Positions 61,166-64,000 of a stretch of DNA of 64,000 nucleotides are shown here, one piece after another; the stretch's first letter is position 1; every line of letters starts with the position of its first letter. Where the stretch lies: contig NC_065544.1 in NCBI RefSeq assembly GCF_932294415.1, positions 17,087,351-17,151,350 on the forward strand. The letters run 5' to 3'. The notes under the pieces are model-generated. The model made no database searches. It saw nothing but the letters and a program-made list of their open reading frames with translations, and was not told the origin of the DNA. Source of the DNA: Quercus robur. Its lineage: Eukaryota; Streptophyta; Magnoliopsida; Fagales; Fagaceae. A program made the translations under genes and the position numbers.

Positions 61166-62243
61166 ATAGTGTGTAAAACACCCTTCAACGTTTAGACCCC
61201 CAATTACAAAATAACCAATTCAAGCTTTATGTCAAACAACTAGTGTGCGGAAAATGAATAAAAGCTATAAACAGAATCGGTAAACAATCTAAGCCAATTA
61301 AAATCACAATCCACAGTAGATAATAAAAGGCAAAGATAAAAGGGAAGGAAGATGTAAACTCAAGGACAACACTCGATGTGTTATTGAAGAGGAAACCGAA
61401 GCCCTCGGCGTAAAACCTCTCCGCCGCCCTCCAAGCGGTAAGTAATCCACTAAAAAATGTAGTTGGGATACATGAATAGCAATAGACCCTCCAAGCCTAA
61501 TCTACCCAGTGTACCTAAACCCTCCAAGCTTCTTACTCCAACGAGGTTGCGCCGAACCTATTTCTTTTCTAACTTCCCGGATTCCGCTACTTGATCATAG
61601 CATCAACCAATGTAGATTGGTTCCTTCCTAACTGCTTCCCAGAACACCAAACAGCCCTCTCACAGTAATGGATATGGTGAGAAAAGGTTTTGGTAAAAGG
61701 CCTCTCAAGGGTTTAACAATGGAGAGGAATAGAGTTGAGGAATTTGAAGAGACTCTTATGTAAAGATTGTAGATGAATCAATCTTGTTTCACTCTAGGGT
61801 TTCTCTCTCAAAATTCTCTCTGGAAACTATCTTTCTTTTGTGGGTATAAGGGGTATTTATACTGGGGTGAGAAGGGAATGTGAAATGTCAGGTTTTTCAA
61901 AACAGGGCTGGCTCGCGGCTTGGCCTCGCGGCTTGACTGAGTCACGAGATCCAGCCGTGCGATAACAGAATGGCCAGTTGTCCTATTTTGTCCTGTAGTG
62001 CTCCAGCTAGCATGACGCTTCAACTTCTGGCATGCTTGGCACGTGTGCTATTTCTGGCGGCTTGCAACCGCGAGTCACCCGCGAGACTCTATTTTCTTGC
62101 ACACTCTTGAGCATTCAACACTCTATCTCACTCACTACTCTTACAACAAACCCACCTAAATACAGGGTTACTAATTGCTGAAATACAAGCAAATTTGACA
62201 CGGAATAAAGTCAACAAAATGGTTGATTAAATTCAACCTTACA
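61155..62243 (-). repeat. 5' LTR of the gag-only element
   Basis: Direct repeat of 55795-56896; the primer-binding site lies immediately inside it (about 61143-61153, read on the - strand). Confidence 0.92.
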
Positions 62244-62248
62244 TAATA

Positions 62249-63689
62249 TTCTTATGAGTTTCAATCTCTCTTTAATTTTTTTTCCTTAAAAAAAAAAAAA
62301 AAAGAAGAAGTCATTTTCTCTCTCTTGAAATTTTTATCATCCACCTTAATAGGTATCTTGCATTAACCACAGCATGGTCCACAACTATAAAGCTTTATAA
62401 CCATATTTTTCTGACATTTTAGAATTATGAGAGCATATGTAACTTATGGCAATAAAATTGTGGTTGACAAGGAACTTGGAAGATTTTTACTCACAAATTG
62501 AAAGGTCATGGCCCTATACGTGTACATAGACAAAAACCCATGCACAAAAAGACAGATGGCCTCCCATTGAAAATCAGAGATGACAGGTTTATGTACGCTT
62601 CCATAGGTGACTCACAGCATTTTGGGGGGTGTAGATAAGGAGCAGTTGGCTTAAGCCTTTAATGGATGCCTCTTGTCCTTCAAACTCTAGCATGAAGGAA
62701 AAAGCTTATGCACTTATATGTACTTATATTTACAACCGAGGCTTGTACTTCTAAATAATGGAACCTTGCTCCTTGCATGGACAATTTTTTAACGATAACG
62801 ATACAATTGTATTTTCTGACTTTCCTGAAGCATGTGAGCAAAACTTATGGGTTATACAATTGCCAACTCAAGGGTTAATTTGAACCCCTAAACTATACAT
62901 AGCGCCGCCCATTCAATCATATCGATCAATCTCTAAGTATCAATGTATATGTGTTACATCATTGCGCACCCTTGGTGCGGTGATCACTTCACAAGTATAA
63001 GTGCTTGTAGGGTGTAAGGGGCAAGGGCAGGGTTTAAGTCTCCTGGAGGGAGTTTCACATATATATACACTTAGATTAGACTAAAGTAAAATTCTATCTA
63101 TCTCAAAAATAAATGTGCATGTGCTTCGGATACATTACATTTCTAATTAAGTTTGGTAATTGTTGTTATCAATGCTTCATGATTCACTTCGCTGGCATTG
63201 ATGACTTTTGTACTTGTCAATTAGCTAGTTAGTCAAATTTCCAATTTTCATGACCAGATTCACATGTTTAGGTCATTAACAAATTTTAAAAAAAAAAAAA
63301 AAAAATCATGTGCTTAATGTTAAAAAGATTACAAGAATCAATAAAATGTTGTGAACGTAGTTTTTAGTGACCGAATCATGTTAATTTCTTCAATGATTCC
63401 TTTTCATCTACTTTTTTTCCCTGATATTTCATCTACTTTTGATCCAGTGAAGTAATGATGTTCAGTTGAATCTTGTCTCTATTCTACCTCCTACTCAAAA
63501 ATTAAAAATGTCATAATTTAGGCCTCACTTAGTGCGGAGAGTTTAAATCCACATTTGTGAGGAGCTATTAGAATAATGATTAAGTGAATAAATAACTTTT
63601 TTTTATCACCTTAGGTTTTTGGGATTTTCAATATCTACAATTGAAATTCAGAGCTTAAATATAAACTAAATAAAAACAAGTTTAAAACT

Positions 63690-63725
<36 letters not shown>

Positions 63726-64000
63726 ATATTAAATGTGGAATAGAAAGAGTGCGTTGTCGCATTGAATAATTTGTTCATTGTTAGAATACATGCACAAGAA
63801 ACATATATTAATTATTGCGGATTAACAAAGCAGAGTTCTACAAAATGGAACCGTATGAGAAAGGTAATGTAGAAATAATTCTCACCCATTAATCACCTAT
63901 TGAAACAATATTTACTCTGAAAAAACATTGGGCTCCTAATTTTTAGAGTAATTTGGAGTTCAAGTAAAATTTTCACTCTAGACACTTACACATTTATTTT
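62249..64000. other. Duplicated TPS flanks: 5' remnant then 3' flank
   Basis: 62340-62780 resembles the 5' region of the intact TPS (CTTGTCCTTCAAACTCTAGC, GCTTATGCACTTATATG). From about 62850 it follows 46280 onward (SINE copy at about 62957-63113, no solo LTR) and then 47226-48170. In the reference locus TPS exon 7 begins within about 40 bases of the homologous end point. No exon lies inside the window here. Confidence 0.7.

Larger units (their letters stand above)
55795..62243 (-). mobile_element. Gag-only LTR retroelement fossil (TR-GAG/LARD-like)
   Basis: A 6.45-kb element in - orientation. LTRs of about 1.1 kb (55795-56896 and 61155-62243) begin TGTAAGGTTGAATTT and end GAACTTTCA on the - strand; a 5-bp duplication TAATA flanks it (55790-55794, 62244-62248). 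TGGTATCAGAG follows the 5' LTR as primer-binding site and AAAGGGGGAGAT precedes the 3' LTR. The inner 4.26 kb holds only a partial gag with two zinc knuckles; no pol was seen. It is therefore a deletion derivative that would depend on a relative. The LTRs differ by roughly 4-5% by eye, older than the 17-kb element. The gag style suggests a Ty1/copia origin, with low certainty. Confidence 0.9.

Overview
The window is nuclear DNA of a flowering plant (a eudicot, possibly a woody species; I cannot fix the genus). It is AT-rich, its genes have many GT-AG introns, and it is crowded with plant-type transposons. Nothing bacterial, organellar or CRISPR-like is present.

Two host gene families dominate. 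On the + strand there is an intact three-exon gene for the mitochondrial glycine cleavage H protein (2722-7246, 155 aa) and two decayed relatives (about 30.9-32.9 kb and 36.5-37.8 kb). On the - strand there is an intact seven-exon TPS-a type (probably sesquiterpene) synthase (48203-51812, 560 aa), a TPS pseudogene (39207-45442), an isolated TPS first exon (8977-9084) and TPS flank remnants near 55 and 62-64 kb. Where both families survive, the H-protein gene lies tail-to-tail with a TPS. The simplest reading is repeated segmental duplication of an H-protein/TPS pair followed by uneven loss. A third host gene, a 12-exon - strand gene of about 624 codons (24318-29652), has consistent splice phases throughout but I do not recognise its product.

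Layout: 0-9.1 kb, intact H-protein gene plus TPS remnant; 9.6-13.4 kb, a complete but mutated hAT transposon with perfect 8-bp target duplication; 14.4-16.9 kb, small elements including a hAT MITE and a very compact TRIM; 17.1-22.4 kb, a young Ty3/gypsy chromovirus fossil nested in a MITE; 24.3-29.7 kb, the unidentified gene; 30-38.5 kb, H-protein pseudogenes invaded by hAT, MULE-like and LINE sequences; 39.2-45.4 kb, TPS pseudogene whose intron 3 holds a solo LTR that itself contains a Pack-MULE carrying an adenylate kinase fragment and a Harbinger-type MITE; 46.4-47.2 kb, a SINE and another solo LTR; 48.2-51.8 kb, intact TPS; 52.4-54.6 kb, a 2.2-kb near-palindrome just upstream of it; 55.8-62.2 kb, a gag-only LTR element; 62.3-64 kb, duplicated TPS flank that predicts another TPS 3' end just beyond the window.

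The H protein works in photorespiratory glycine oxidation in mitochondria. The TPS would act in the cytosol on farnesyl diphosphate. Nothing shows a shared pathway; their pairing looks like duplication history. All identities rest on reading motifs and splice phases by eye; no database search was possible.
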